Positions 36,949 to 45,309 of a stretch of 45,724 nucleotides of DNA are shown in pieces (within the stretch, counting starts at the first letter, position 1; the number at the start of each line of letters is the position of its first letter). The notes under the pieces are model-generated. The model was not told the DNA's origin and ran no database searches. It saw only the letters and a program-made list of their open reading frames with translations. Source of the stretch: Zestomonas carbonaria (GTDB lineage: Bacteria > Pseudomonadota > Gammaproteobacteria > Pseudomonadales > Pseudomonadaceae); contig NZ_CAJFCI010000031.1 in the NCBI RefSeq assembly GCF_904061905.1, forward strand, positions 1 through 45,724, given 5' to 3'. The position numbers were made by a program, and so were the translations under genes.

Positions 36949-37759
36949 CGATCGCGAGCGATCGCTGTCTAGCGGCAAGCCGATTCGACTCTATGAGTTC
37001 AGTCGAGGAGTACTGCGCTGGCTATACGCCTCGGGCGACCGGGACATCACGCTGGGAACCCAGGTATTTCGAGCGCTACGTGGCGGTATCAGCGATGGTG
37101 GTCTTCGTCAAAGCGGGCAGACCAAGCAAGACGATTTCACCATTACTGCGCCGGCCGACATCGAGGTCGCCCAACCGTTCCGAAATGTACGCCCCAGTGC
37201 CGAGATCGGCGTCCGGGTGTTCGACATGCACTACGGCGATGGTGAGTCCGTATGCCGCTACGTTGGCACCATCGCCAATGTCCGCTGGCCGAGACTGGAC
37301 ACCTGCACGATCACCTGCACGGATATCGATGCCGGCATGGATCGACCTGGCCTGGTCGACACCTTTAGCCGCAGTTGCACGACGTATCTCTACTCGACGC
37401 GGTGCAAGGTCAACCGTGACCTGCACCGGGTGCTTGCCGACATCCAGGGTATTGCAGAGCTTTCGATCAGCAGCGGCACTTTTGCAGGCTATCCGGCTGG
37501 CTGGTTTAGCGGTGGCTATATCGAGTGGGCGATCGGCGGCGGGGAGTATGAGCAGCGCCACATTGATGTACATGCCGGCTCAAACCTGCAGCTTCTCGGC
37601 GGTACCGCTGGCCTCGCGCTCGGAATGTCCCTGCGGGTGTATCCGGGCTGCGACTACTTGGTTTCAACCTGCCACGACAAGTTCGAAAACCTTCTAAATT
37701 TCCGAGGCCAGCCACACATGGATGGCAAGAGCCCATTTGACGGCGACCAGGTGTACTGA
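36938..37759 (+). CDS. phage BR0599-type (DUF2163-like) tail tip protein
   Basis: The 273-residue protein begins MSFNDRERSLSSGKPIRLYE. Family features: RWLYASGDRDITLGTQVFRA, a DDFTITAPADIEVAQPFRNV strand, CKVNRDLHRV, and a C-terminal YPGCDYLVSTCHDKFENLLN, FRGQPHMDG that matches the BR0599 signature. AGGAG is 8 nt upstream. It occupies the place of lambda L-like tip proteins. Confidence 0.85.
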   Translation: MSFNDRERSLSSGKPIRLYEFSRGVLRWLYASGDRDITLGTQVFRALRGGISDGGLRQSGQTKQDDFTITAPADIEVAQPFRNVRPSAEIGVRVFDMHYGDGESVCRYVGTIANVRWPRLDTCTITCTDIDAGMDRPGLVDTFSRSCTTYLYSTRCKVNRDLHRVLADIQGIAELSISSGTFAGYPAGWFSGGYIEWAIGGGEYEQRHIDVHAGSNLQLLGGTAGLALGMSLRVYPGCDYLVSTCHDKFENLLNFRGQPHMDGKSPFDGDQVY

Positions 37760-37760
37760 C

Positions 37761-37991
37761 ATGTGGCCACTAGTAATCATCATCGTTGCGGCCTTCATCA
37801 TGGCCAGCACGGCAGGGCCAAAAGCCAAGGGTCCGAAGCCAGCCAGCCTGCAGGATGTCGACCTGCCACGTGCAGACGAGGGGGCGGAGAAGTCGGTGCT
37901 GTTCGGCCAGCGCTGGACGAAGGACTGGCAGGTGCTCTCTGTGCGCAACTTGCGCACCAGGAAGATCAGGACAAAGGGCTCGAAGAAGTGA
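37761..37991 (+). CDS. small tail-tip protein with hydrophobic N terminus
   Basis: The 76-residue protein begins MWPLVIIIVAAFIMASTAGP; one TM-like or signal segment, then a soluble basic part (PASLQDVDLPRADEGAEKSV). Similar small proteins sit between the BR0599-type protein and the tail hub in transposable Pseudomonas phages. It may plug or ride in the tip; function unknown. Confidence 0.7.
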   Translation: MWPLVIIIVAAFIMASTAGPKAKGPKPASLQDVDLPRADEGAEKSVLFGQRWTKDWQVLSVRNLRTRKIRTKGSKK

Positions 37992-38227
37992 ACGTCGATC
38001 TGATCGTGACCATCGAGCACCTGTACACCGTACCGACCTGGACCGGGCGCTTCGGCTTTTGCCGCCCGGCGTCGCAAGCCTTTTGCGAAACGCATGGCAT
38101 CGACTGGCTGGATTTCGTTCGCAACGGTGTTCCAGCGCAGCGTCTGATCGATACCGGCGATGCGCTTGCACTGCATGTCGTCGAGCATGCACAACAAGTG
38201 GAGGCAGAACGTGGGCGCGGGCAGTAA
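37988..38227 (+). CDS. small tail-tip assembly protein
   Basis: The 79-residue protein has a GTG start (37988) that overlaps the previous stop. Contents: NVDLIVTIEHLYTVPTWTGR, FGFCRPASQAFCETHGIDWL, DFVRNGVPAQRLIDTGDALA. It overlaps the start of the tail hub gene, suggesting coupled synthesis. It resembles small proteins in the same place in B3-like phages. Confidence 0.7.
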   Translation: MNVDLIVTIEHLYTVPTWTGRFGFCRPASQAFCETHGIDWLDFVRNGVPAQRLIDTGDALALHVVEHAQQVEAERGRGQ

Positions 38228-41036
38228 GCCACAGACGATTGGATTCCGTTACTACATGGACATCCAGTTCGGCATCGGCAAGGCGATGGACGGGCTGCTG
38301 GCCATTCGTGCAAGTGGCAAGACGGCGTGGCAAGGCAATGTCACCAGCAACCAGACCATCACAATCAACGCCCCGGATCTGTTCGGCGGCGATAAAGGCG
38401 AAGGTGGTATCCAGGGCACGCTCGACGTGATGTTTGGTGAGGAAGACCAGCCGGTGAACAGCCGTCTTGCGGCGGCCCTGGGTGGTCTTGTACCGGCGTT
38501 TCGTGGATTTGCTGGGGGCTTCTTCAGCGGCATGGTTTCGGCAATGAACCCTTACCCCAAGCCTTGGGAGCTCCTCCGTTGGCGAGCTCTCAAAGGCTGG
38601 GATGGTGCCCCCTGGTACCCGGAAACCTGCCTGATCAGTCTGGCCGGCGGGCAGATCCGCGCGATGAACCCGGCGCATATCATCTATGAGACCTACACAA
38701 ACCGTGAGTGGGGACGCGGCCTGGATCGGGGGATGATGGATGACACTGCATTTCGAGCTGCGGCCCTCAAGCTGTACAACGAGGGATTCGGGCTCTGCCT
38801 GGAGTACAAGCGCAGCGCCTCCCTGGCCGAGTTCCGTGACCTGGTATGCAATCACATCGGTGCCCACGTGGGTCCCGATCGCCGCACCGGCCTGATCACT
38901 CTCGAATTGATCCGGGACGATTACAACCCTGACGACTTGCCGCTGTTCGACGAAGACAGCGGATTGCTCAGCATTGAGGAAGACGAGTCGAGCAGCGCAT
39001 TGATCGCTCCGAGCCAGCTCTACGTCGAGTATGACGATGCGATCGATGGTCAGACTCGGCGCGCTCGTGCGGTGAACATGGCGATTGCCCAGGCCCAGCG
39101 CGGGCAAGCCGTCGAGGTTGTGAGTTATCCCGGTCTCCCTACAGCCGAACTGGCCGGTCGGGTCGTGGCGAGGGACATGCGCGTCAAGGGCAGCAACCTG
39201 CGCAAGTTCAAGGTGCGCCTGGATCGCCGAGGGTGGTCGATCGGCCCCGCGAAGGCGTTCCGTGTTCGCTCACTCAAGCGCGGTATCGAGACCATCGTGC
39301 TGAGGGCGGGGCGGATCGAGGACGGCACGCTCTCTAATGGCTCGATCACAATCACCGCGCTGCAGGATGTCTTCGGACTGCCGGCGAGCAGCTTCATCCC
39401 GGTGCCGCCCAATGGTTACGTGCCGCCCGATCGCACCCCGCAGCCGATTCTCATGCGGCGTTTGATTGAGGTGCCGTATCGCGAGTTGGCTGGACGGATC
39501 GATCCCGCTAACCTGGCCCTGGTTCCAGCGAGCAGCGCATGGATGGCAGCGGTGGCGGTCTGGCCGACGTCGCTGTCGTTCAGTTACAACCTCGCGACCC
39601 GTCTGGGTGGCAGCGGTGACTTCATCGAGCGTGGCGCTGGTGACTGGTGCCCCACCGCGCAACTGGTAGGCGCGCTCAGCATTTCGGCCACCTCGGCGAC
39701 CCTGACCGGCGGCATCGACCTGGATCGCGTCACCCTCGGCCAGGCGGCGCTGCTCGATGACGAGATCGTGCGGGTGGATGCCATCGATCTGGTGACTGGC
39801 GCGATCACCCTGGGCCGGGGCTGTGCCGACACCGTGCCTGTGGCGCATGCAGCTGGGGCGCGGGTGTGGTTCTACGATGGGTTCGAGGGAGTCGACGATA
39901 CCGAGTACTCCTCCGGTCTGAGCGTCCAGGCTCGGCTGCTGACCAACACCAGCATGGGGCAGCTCAACCCCAACCTGGCCGGGACCGACACCCTAGCGTT
40001 GGTCGGTCGCCAGGGGCGGCCGTATCCGCCAGGGCGACTCCTTGTGAACGGCGCAAGCTATCCCGCCGAGGTGGCGGGAGAGGTAACTGTCAGTTGCGCG
40101 CATCGAGACCGCCTGCAGCAGGCTGACCAACTGATTGACACAACCATAGGTAACATTGGACCCGAAGCAGGTGTTCAGTATCGCTTCCGGTTCTACAGCG
40201 GTAATGACCTCAAGCGCACAATCATGCAAGCCGGTAACAGCTACACCTATCCATTTGCGTTGGAGTTGTCCGACGGCGGCCCATTTGTGCCGCTACGGGT
40301 TGTTGTTGATGCTGTTCGTAGTGACGTGTTTAGCCTGCAGGCGCACGATATTAGTGTCGGGCGTGGGTTGGATTACGCGATGTTTAGAGCGGCAGGTGAC
40401 GAAGTCTCCAACACTTTGAGCCTGACGCTCACTATCCCTGTCGGGGTTCAGCCCGGCGACCTGCTTGTTGCATTCGTGTGCCGTCGAGATGCTTGGGAAT
40501 CGGTTCCGGCGGGCTGGACACTAGCAGGTAGCGGCGGCACATGGTCGGCAGCGCAGGGTTATACGGACTCCATGGACGTTTATACCCGCATCGCCGAACC
40601 CGGTGATGCTGGCTCTACCGTCACATGGGCGCTGGTGAGCAATCCAGTGAACGGAGCCACTTATGGCCACGTCATGGCATTCTTCCATGGTCAGGGAGAC
40701 ACACTGGAGGTCAAGGCACTTGGTAAGACCGAGATCCCATATACCACTGGGGCAGTCAGTGCGTGGCCATGTGCCCCCGTTACAACCACGGCAGCCAACC
40801 AGGCGATCATCGTTGCTCAGAAGCATTTGCTAGGCACCGCGACCGACCAAACTCTTGTGGCACCCACCGGCTACATCACTACGACTGGAACTGCCGGTGC
40901 ACCTAGCCGGAGACTTGCCGTTGGGTACCGGTCGTTCTTAGAGGCTGGCTTCACGGCCTCTGGCAACTTCGTTCGCAGCGCCGCGTTGGCCAACGATAGT
41001 GTCACGAGCATCAGCTTGGTAATCGGTAGTGCGTGA
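38211..41036 (+). CDS. tail hub/host-recognition protein (J-like)
   Basis: The 941-residue protein has a GTG start at 38211 with GGAGG 6 nt upstream. The N-terminal part has RYYMDIQFGIGKAMDGLLAI, PWYPETCLISLAGGQIRAMN and ECGR-like hub segments (PAHIIYETYTNREWGRGLDR). The middle is beta-rich (fibronectin/hub-like), with PVAHAAGARVWFYDGFEGVD. The last ~280 residues (from about 660) look like a distinct domain (PVGVQPGDLLVAFVCRRDAW, VPAGWTLAGSGGTW, TWALVSNPVNGATYGHVMAF) with lower-GC codons, and may be the receptor-binding part. No separate tail fibre gene follows; this is the last phage gene. Confidence 0.85.
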   Translation: MGAGSKPQTIGFRYYMDIQFGIGKAMDGLLAIRASGKTAWQGNVTSNQTITINAPDLFGGDKGEGGIQGTLDVMFGEEDQPVNSRLAAALGGLVPAFRGFAGGFFSGMVSAMNPYPKPWELLRWRALKGWDGAPWYPETCLISLAGGQIRAMNPAHIIYETYTNREWGRGLDRGMMDDTAFRAAALKLYNEGFGLCLEYKRSASLAEFRDLVCNHIGAHVGPDRRTGLITLELIRDDYNPDDLPLFDEDSGLLSIEEDESSSALIAPSQLYVEYDDAIDGQTRRARAVNMAIAQAQRGQAVEVVSYPGLPTAELAGRVVARDMRVKGSNLRKFKVRLDRRGWSIGPAKAFRVRSLKRGIETIVLRAGRIEDGTLSNGSITITALQDVFGLPASSFIPVPPNGYVPPDRTPQPILMRRLIEVPYRELAGRIDPANLALVPASSAWMAAVAVWPTSLSFSYNLATRLGGSGDFIERGAGDWCPTAQLVGALSISATSATLTGGIDLDRVTLGQAALLDDEIVRVDAIDLVTGAITLGRGCADTVPVAHAAGARVWFYDGFEGVDDTEYSSGLSVQARLLTNTSMGQLNPNLAGTDTLALVGRQGRPYPPGRLLVNGASYPAEVAGEVTVSCAHRDRLQQADQLIDTTIGNIGPEAGVQYRFRFYSGNDLKRTIMQAGNSYTYPFALELSDGGPFVPLRVVVDAVRSDVFSLQAHDISVGRGLDYAMFRAAGDEVSNTLSLTLTIPVGVQPGDLLVAFVCRRDAWESVPAGWTLAGSGGTWSAAQGYTDSMDVYTRIAEPGDAGSTVTWALVSNPVNGATYGHVMAFFHGQGDTLEVKALGKTEIPYTTGAVSAWPCAPVTTTAANQAIIVAQKHLLGTATDQTLVAPTGYITTTGTAGAPSRRLAVGYRSFLEAGFTASGNFVRSAALANDSVTSISLVIGSA

Positions 41037-41045
41037 CTTGGTAAT

Positions 41046-41121
41046 TCCTTTGCCGATACGGAAATTCGGAATGCTGTCGATTTATCGCGCGGTCGGCTCC
41101 AGTTTTTCGCGCGGCGCTACA
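41046..41121. other. right prophage end with putative transposase-binding sites
   Basis: The end finishes ...GCGCTACA at 41121. Inverted relative to the left end it shares GAAAAA (41103-41108), GCGCGATAA (41082-41090) and a third 16-bp block (41046-41061). It lies 10 bp after the last tail gene, so there is no right-end accessory gene block. Confidence 0.7.
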
Positions 41122-41127
41122 CTTCAG
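41122..41127. other. target-site duplication, right copy (CTTCAG)
   Basis: Identical to 291-296. Taken with the TG...CA ends it defines a 6-bp duplication; a 5-bp call (TTCAG) would require the phage to end in CAC instead of CA. Confidence 0.85.
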
Positions 41128-41355
41128 GGCGGCCCGAGGGGCGAGTGGAGCGAGTAATCCAATAAACAAAGGCAAAAGCATCGCGGGCATGGCCCGCTCC
41201 TACGGGCGAACCGGCAACTCCGACCAGTCCCCTCTCCCTTCGGGAGAGGGCTAGGGTGAGGGACGGTGCCTGCACCGAACGCCCTTCAGGGCGGCCCGAA
41301 GGGCGAGTGGAGCGAATAATCCAATGAACCACGTAGGAGCGGCCCATGGCCGCGA
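41122..41355. repeat. host tandem repeat, right of prophage
   Basis: Continues the 162-bp unit seen at 109-296: CTTCAG recurs at 41284-41289, and the C-rich hairpin and GCGGGCATGGCCCGC palindrome are repeated. It ends in a different host repeat, GTAGGAGCGGCCCATGGCCG, found three more times near 45420-45724. No gene is seen. Confidence 0.85.
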
Positions 41356-41361
41356 TCGCTG

Positions 41362-41643
41362 TCAACGCCACTCCAGCGTCAGCGCCTCCTGCCAGGCGAA
41401 ACGCTCGAAATGGCTGGCGACCACGTGCTTGAGCTTCTCCAGGTTCGCGTCGTCGGCGCTTTCCACGCGCAGGGTCAGGCCGTCGTTCTCGGCGGCCAGC
41501 AGGCACAGGCCGATCTCGAACTCGATGCGCCCGCTGGTTTCGTCGTACTGCACAGGAATCTTGTGGGCGAAGTGCTTGCACAGCCGGCCGATGTAGCGCC
41601 CCGGCGTGGCGGTGGCGACGTGGGTGGATGCGGTCAGGGTCAT
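41362..41643 (-). CDS. DUF2218 family protein (host)
   Basis: The 93-residue protein has the DUF2218 pattern: HVATATPGRYIGRLCKHFAH, KIPVQYDETSGRIEFEIGLC, LRVESADDANLEKLKHVVAS, HFERFAW. The family is small, cytosolic and uncharacterised, often found next to redox or siderophore-uptake genes. AAGGAG is 5 nt before the ATG. It is cotranscribed with the oxidoreductase gene 11 bp upstream. It survives intact, so the prophage did not break it. Confidence 0.88.
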   Translation of the reverse strand: MTLTASTHVATATPGRYIGRLCKHFAHKIPVQYDETSGRIEFEIGLCLLAAENDGLTLRVESADDANLEKLKHVVASHFERFAWQEALTLEWR

Positions 41644-41654
41644 GAGGTCTCCTT

Positions 41655-42296
41655 TCAGTAGCCGACGGTGAAGCGGCGGCGCAGGTGCTGCGGGTTTTCC
41701 AGTTCGTCGACGATGGCCACCGCCAGGTCGGCCACCGAGATGTTCGCCGGCGCGTCGCCGTTCATCAGCAACTGGTCGCCGCCGATGCGGAACTTGCCGG
41801 TGCGTTCGCCCGGTTGCAGCAGCGCTGGCGGCGAGATGAAGGTCCAGTCCAGTTCGTTTTCCCCGCGCAGCAGGTTGAGCAGTTGCCGGGCGCCTTCTGC
41901 CCCTTCCTTGTAGGCGGCGGGGAAGTCCGGGGTGTCGATCAGTTGCAGGCCGGGGGCGACGTACAGGCTGCCGGCGCCGCCGACCGCGAGCAGGCGGCGC
42001 ACGCCGGAGGTCTTGGCGGCGGTGAGGATGCTGCGGCTGCCGTCGATGAAGTGCTGGCGAATCTCCGGGTCGTCCCAGCCGGGATTGAAGGCGTGGACCA
42101 CCGCGTCGTGGCCGGCGACGGCGCTGGCGATCTCGTGGGCCTGGTAGGCGCTGGCGGCCAGCGGCACGAGGTTTTCGTGCTGCGGCAGCTTCTCCGGGTG
42201 GCGGACGATGGCGGTGACTTCGTGGCCGCGCTGCAAGGCTTCCTGCAACACCGCGCTACCGACGAAGCCGGTGGCGCCGATCAGGGCGATTTTCAT
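41655..42296 (-). CDS. NAD(P)-dependent oxidoreductase, NmrA/SDR-like (host)
   Basis: The 213-residue Rossmann protein has a GATGFVGSAVLQEALQRGHE nucleotide-binding loop and AIVRHPEK selecting NADP(H)-type phosphate, then LLAVGGAGSLY and WTFISPPALLQPGERTGKFR. It belongs to the extended SDR YwnB/NmrA-like group. GAGGAAC precedes the ATG. It is divergent from a LysR regulator, which probably controls it. Confidence 0.88.
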   Translation of the reverse strand: MKIALIGATGFVGSAVLQEALQRGHEVTAIVRHPEKLPQHENLVPLAASAYQAHEIASAVAGHDAVVHAFNPGWDDPEIRQHFIDGSRSILTAAKTSGVRRLLAVGGAGSLYVAPGLQLIDTPDFPAAYKEGAEGARQLLNLLRGENELDWTFISPPALLQPGERTGKFRIGGDQLLMNGDAPANISVADLAVAIVDELENPQHLRRRFTVGY

Positions 42297-42370
42297 GATG
42301 TGTTCCTCGGGGTGGCTGGAATGGCATCCATGATCACAGAGAGGTAAAGGCCGGAAAAATAGGCTAGAAC

Positions 42371-42388
42371 TGCTTTGACAGTTAAGCA
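42371..42388. promoter_or_regulatory. likely LysR-type operator in divergent gap
   Basis: TGCTTTGACAGTTAAGCA is an 18-bp inverted repeat (TGCTT/AAGCA) between the oxidoreductase and LysR genes, about 10 bp before the LysR start. It contains T-N11-A spacing typical of LysR sites and lies where it could act on both genes. Confidence 0.55.
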
Positions 42389-42398
42389 GGGCTTAATA

Positions 42399-43286
42399 AT
42401 GGAGCAGTTGAAACGCATGGCGGTGTTCGCCACCGTGGTCGAGCGCGGTTCGATGGTGGCCGCCGCCGAAGTGCTCGGCATGACCGCCTCGGCGGTCAGC
42501 CAGCAGATCCGCAAGCTGGAGGAAAGCACCCAGGTCAGCCTGCTGCACCGCACCACCCGCAAGCTGACCCTGACCGAGGCCGGCACCACCTTCTACCGCA
42601 GTTGCGCCCAGGTGCTGGAGCTGGCCCGCGAGGCCGAGCAGCGCCTGGCCGAACTGCGCGACGCGCCGGTCGGCGAGTTGCGCATCGCCGCGCCGGTGGG
42701 CTTCGCCGGGCGGCCGCTCAGCGATGCCCTGGCGCCGCTGCTGCAAGCGCACAGCGGGTTGCGGCTGACCCTGTTCTTCCATGACGAGCAGATCGACCTG
42801 GTCGAGCAGCGCATCGACCTGGCCATCCGCGTCGGCAAGCTCGACGACTCCAGCCTGGTGGCCCGGCACATCGGCGATGCGCGCCAGGTGCTGTGCGCCG
42901 CGCCGGCCTACCTGGCGCGCAAGGGGCCGATCCACACGCCGTCGCAGTTGCTCGGCCTGGACTGGCTGGCCTTGCACAATGACGTGGCGCCCGTTTCGCT
43001 GGTCCTCAGCGGGCCGGATGGCGCGGTGGAAAAGCTGCGCCTGGAAACCCGCGTGAGCTGCAACAACATCCTCTCGGTGCGCCAGTTCACCCTGGCCGGG
43101 ATGGGCGTGTCGTTGCAGCCGGAGCGGGAAATCCGCGAGGAGCTGGCCAGCGGCCGCCTGCTGGCGGTGCTGCCGGACTGGCGGCCACCACCGTTCGGCA
43201 TCTACCTGGTCACCCCGCGCCGCGATGCGCAGCCGGCCAAGGTGCGCTACGCCATCGAGGCGCTGCGCCAGCACCTGTCGAACTGA
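42399..43286 (+). CDS. LysR-family transcriptional regulator (host)
   Basis: The 295-residue protein has an N-terminal LysR HTH (MEQLKRMAVFATVVERGSMV, AAAEVLGMTASAVSQQIRKL, TTRKLTLTEAG) and a C-terminal effector-binding domain (LRIAAPVGFAGRPLSDALAP, LAIRVGKLDDSSLVARHIGD). The HTH and PVGFAG core fit the CrgA/AaeR-type subfamily. ATG at 42399 is the family's usual start. It probably controls the divergent oxidoreductase/DUF2218 operon. Confidence 0.93.
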   Translation: MEQLKRMAVFATVVERGSMVAAAEVLGMTASAVSQQIRKLEESTQVSLLHRTTRKLTLTEAGTTFYRSCAQVLELAREAEQRLAELRDAPVGELRIAAPVGFAGRPLSDALAPLLQAHSGLRLTLFFHDEQIDLVEQRIDLAIRVGKLDDSSLVARHIGDARQVLCAAPAYLARKGPIHTPSQLLGLDWLALHNDVAPVSLVLSGPDGAVEKLRLETRVSCNNILSVRQFTLAGMGVSLQPEREIREELASGRLLAVLPDWRPPPFGIYLVTPRRDAQPAKVRYAIEALRQHLSN

Positions 43287-43386
43287 GCGCTATGCGGATT
43301 GTTCGACGATTACCACTGTGCGTCGTCCGGCCAGTGCCGTATAACGCGCCATCCACCCGAGGCAGACGAGGCCCGCGATAGCTCCG

Positions 43387-44280
43387 ATGAAGCCGCCAAA
43401 ACGCATAGAACCACTGATTGAAGACGGCCTGGTCGACGAGGTCCTGCGCCCCTTGATGAGCGGCAAGGAGGCGGCGGTGTACGTCGTCCGCTGCGGCGAC
43501 GAGCTGCGTTGCGCCAAGGTCTACAAGGAGGCCAACAAGCGCAGCTTCCGCCAGGCCGCCGAGTACCAGGAAGGCCGCAAGGTGCGCAACAGCCGCCAGG
43601 CGCGGGCCATGGCCAAGGGCACCAGGTATGGGCGCAAGGAGCAGGAAGACGCCTGGCAGAATGCCGAAGTGGCGGCGCTGTTCCGGCTGGCGTCGGCCGG
43701 CGTGCGGGTGCCCAAGCCCTACGACTTCCACGATGGCGTGCTGCTGATGGAGATGATCGCCGACGAGCACGGCGACGCCGCGCCGCGTCTCAACGACGTG
43801 GTGCTGGAGCCGGATCAGGCGCGCGAGTACCACGGCTTCCTGATCCGCCAGATCGTGCGCATGCTCTGCGCCGGCCTGGTGCATGGCGACCTGTCCGAAT
43901 TCAACGTGCTGCTCGACCCGGACGGCCCGGTGATCATCGACCTGCCGCAGGCGGTGGACGCCGCCGGCAACAACCACGCATTCAGCATGCTGGAGCGCGA
44001 TGTCGGCAACATGGCCGCCTACTTCGGCCGTTTCGCGCCGGAACTGAAAGCCACCCGCTACGCCAAGGAAATGTGGGCGCTGTACGAGGAGGGCCGCCTG
44101 CATCCGCTCAGCGCGCTGACCGGCAAGTTCGACGACCCGGAGGAAACCGCCGACGTCGACGCGGTGATCCGCGAGATCGAGGCCGCGCGCCTGGACGAGC
44201 AGCGCCGCCAGGCGGCCCGTGCCGAGGCCGACGGTGCGCCGACGAAGGACGAGCCGCCACCACCGCCCTGGATGCAGTGA
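43387..44280 (+). CDS. RIO1-family serine protein kinase (host)
   Basis: The 297-residue protein has the PA4780-like bacterial RIO layout: SGKEAAVYVVRCGDELRCAK (K44), RKEQEDAWQNAEVAALFRLA, PKPYDFHDGVLLMEMIADEH, the catalytic HGDLSEFNVLL (D168) and IIDLPQAVD (D185). Acidic/proline-rich C-terminal tail. Cytosolic kinase. No ribosome site of note. It is transcribed with the gap to LysR about 100 bp. Confidence 0.92.
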   Translation: MKPPKRIEPLIEDGLVDEVLRPLMSGKEAAVYVVRCGDELRCAKVYKEANKRSFRQAAEYQEGRKVRNSRQARAMAKGTRYGRKEQEDAWQNAEVAALFRLASAGVRVPKPYDFHDGVLLMEMIADEHGDAAPRLNDVVLEPDQAREYHGFLIRQIVRMLCAGLVHGDLSEFNVLLDPDGPVIIDLPQAVDAAGNNHAFSMLERDVGNMAAYFGRFAPELKATRYAKEMWALYEEGRLHPLSALTGKFDDPEETADVDAVIREIEAARLDEQRRQAARAEADGAPTKDEPPPPPWMQ

Positions 44281-44374
44281 GCGCTCGAGCGGGGCAACTG
44301 TTGCTCGCTGGCTGTATCGCTACAGGCCCGCCGCGACCTGCTAGCGTGCCGGTGGACAGCCTGGAGCTCCCGCC

Positions 44375-45277
44375 ATGTCCTTGTCCCACGCCCTGCTTGC
44401 CCTGCTGGTCACCCTGATCTGGGGGATCAACTTCGTCGTCATCAAGGTCGGCCTCGAAGACTTCCCGCCGCTGCTGTTCTGCGCCCTGCGCTTCGCCCTG
44501 GCGGCGCTGCCGCTGCTGTTCCTGCGCGGGCCGCTGCCGGCGTCGCCGTGGCGCATCGTGCAGATCGGCGCGCTGCTCGGGGTGGTCAAGTTCGGCCTGC
44601 TGTTCGTCGCCATGCACCTGGGCATGCTGGCCGGGCTGTCGTCGCTGGTGTTGCAGAGCCAGGTGTTCTTCACCGTGCTGATCGCCGCCGCCTTCCTCGG
44701 CGAACGGCCGACGCCACGGGCGCTGGCCGGGCTGCTGCTGGCATCCTTCGGCCTGCTGCTGATCGGCCTGCAACGGCCGCTCGGCGACAGTCTGCTGGCC
44801 TTCCTGCTGGTGATCGCCGCCGCCCTGGCCTGGGCCTTCGCCAACATCGCCACCAAGCGCTCCGGGGCCAGCGACATGCTGCGCCTGATCAGTTGGGCCA
44901 GCCTGGTGCCGCCGCTGCCGCTGCTCGGCCTGTCCCTGGCGTTCGAAGGACCGCAGGAGATCGGCCGGGCGCTCACCCAGGCGAGCTGGAGCGGCGTCGG
45001 CGCGCTGCTGTACATCGCCTTCCTCGCCACCACCGTGGGCTTCGGCCTGTGGAGCTTCCTGCTGCGCCGCTACCCGGCCAGCCTGGTCACCCCGTTCGCC
45101 CTGGCCGTGCCGGTGTCCGGCCTGCTGGCCGGCTGGCTGCTGCTCGACGAACGCCTCGGCGCGCAGGACTGGCTGGCCTGCGCGCTGGTGTTCGTCGGGT
45201 TGCTGGTCACCGTGCTGCCGGCGGTGTCGTGGTTCGGCGCGGGGCGTCGCGGGCCGGCCGGACGGGCCAACCCGTGA
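44375..45277 (+). CDS. EamA-family transporter (host)
   Basis: The 300-residue protein has ten predicted TM helices in two EamA repeats: ALLALLVTLIWGINFVVIKV and LALVFLVIAAALAWAFANI-like second repeat (LLVIAAALAWAFANIATKRS), with a final ALVFVGLLVTVLPA. YdeD/EamA-type exporters move amino acids such as cysteine and acetylserine out of the cell; substrate here unknown. GGAG is about 8 nt before the ATG. Confidence 0.9.
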   Translation: MSLSHALLALLVTLIWGINFVVIKVGLEDFPPLLFCALRFALAALPLLFLRGPLPASPWRIVQIGALLGVVKFGLLFVAMHLGMLAGLSSLVLQSQVFFTVLIAAAFLGERPTPRALAGLLLASFGLLLIGLQRPLGDSLLAFLLVIAAALAWAFANIATKRSGASDMLRLISWASLVPPLPLLGLSLAFEGPQEIGRALTQASWSGVGALLYIAFLATTVGFGLWSFLLRRYPASLVTPFALAVPVSGLLAGWLLLDERLGAQDWLACALVFVGLLVTVLPAVSWFGAGRRGPAGRANP

Positions 45278-45309
45278 GTGCCTGCCGGGCTGGGTCGTAG
45301 GAGCGCGCG

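Larger units (their letters stand above)
297..41121. mobile_element. complete Mu-like (B3-like) transposable prophage
   Basis: The element has TG...CA ends, a 6-bp host duplication, a DDE transposase and MuB-type ATPase, Mu-type head genes (gp27 to gp37 homologues) and a B3/D3112-type non-contractile tail. Early genes run leftward towards the left end and late genes rightward, as in phage B3, where the immunity/early region is inverted relative to Mu. No essential module is visibly broken, so it may be inducible. No mom-like DNA modification gene and no separate tail-fibre gene were seen. Confidence 0.95.

Noticed and set aside
41037..41121. Right-end DNA modification (mom-like) gene
   Set aside because: Only 85 bp separate the last tail gene from the phage end, filled by end sequences.
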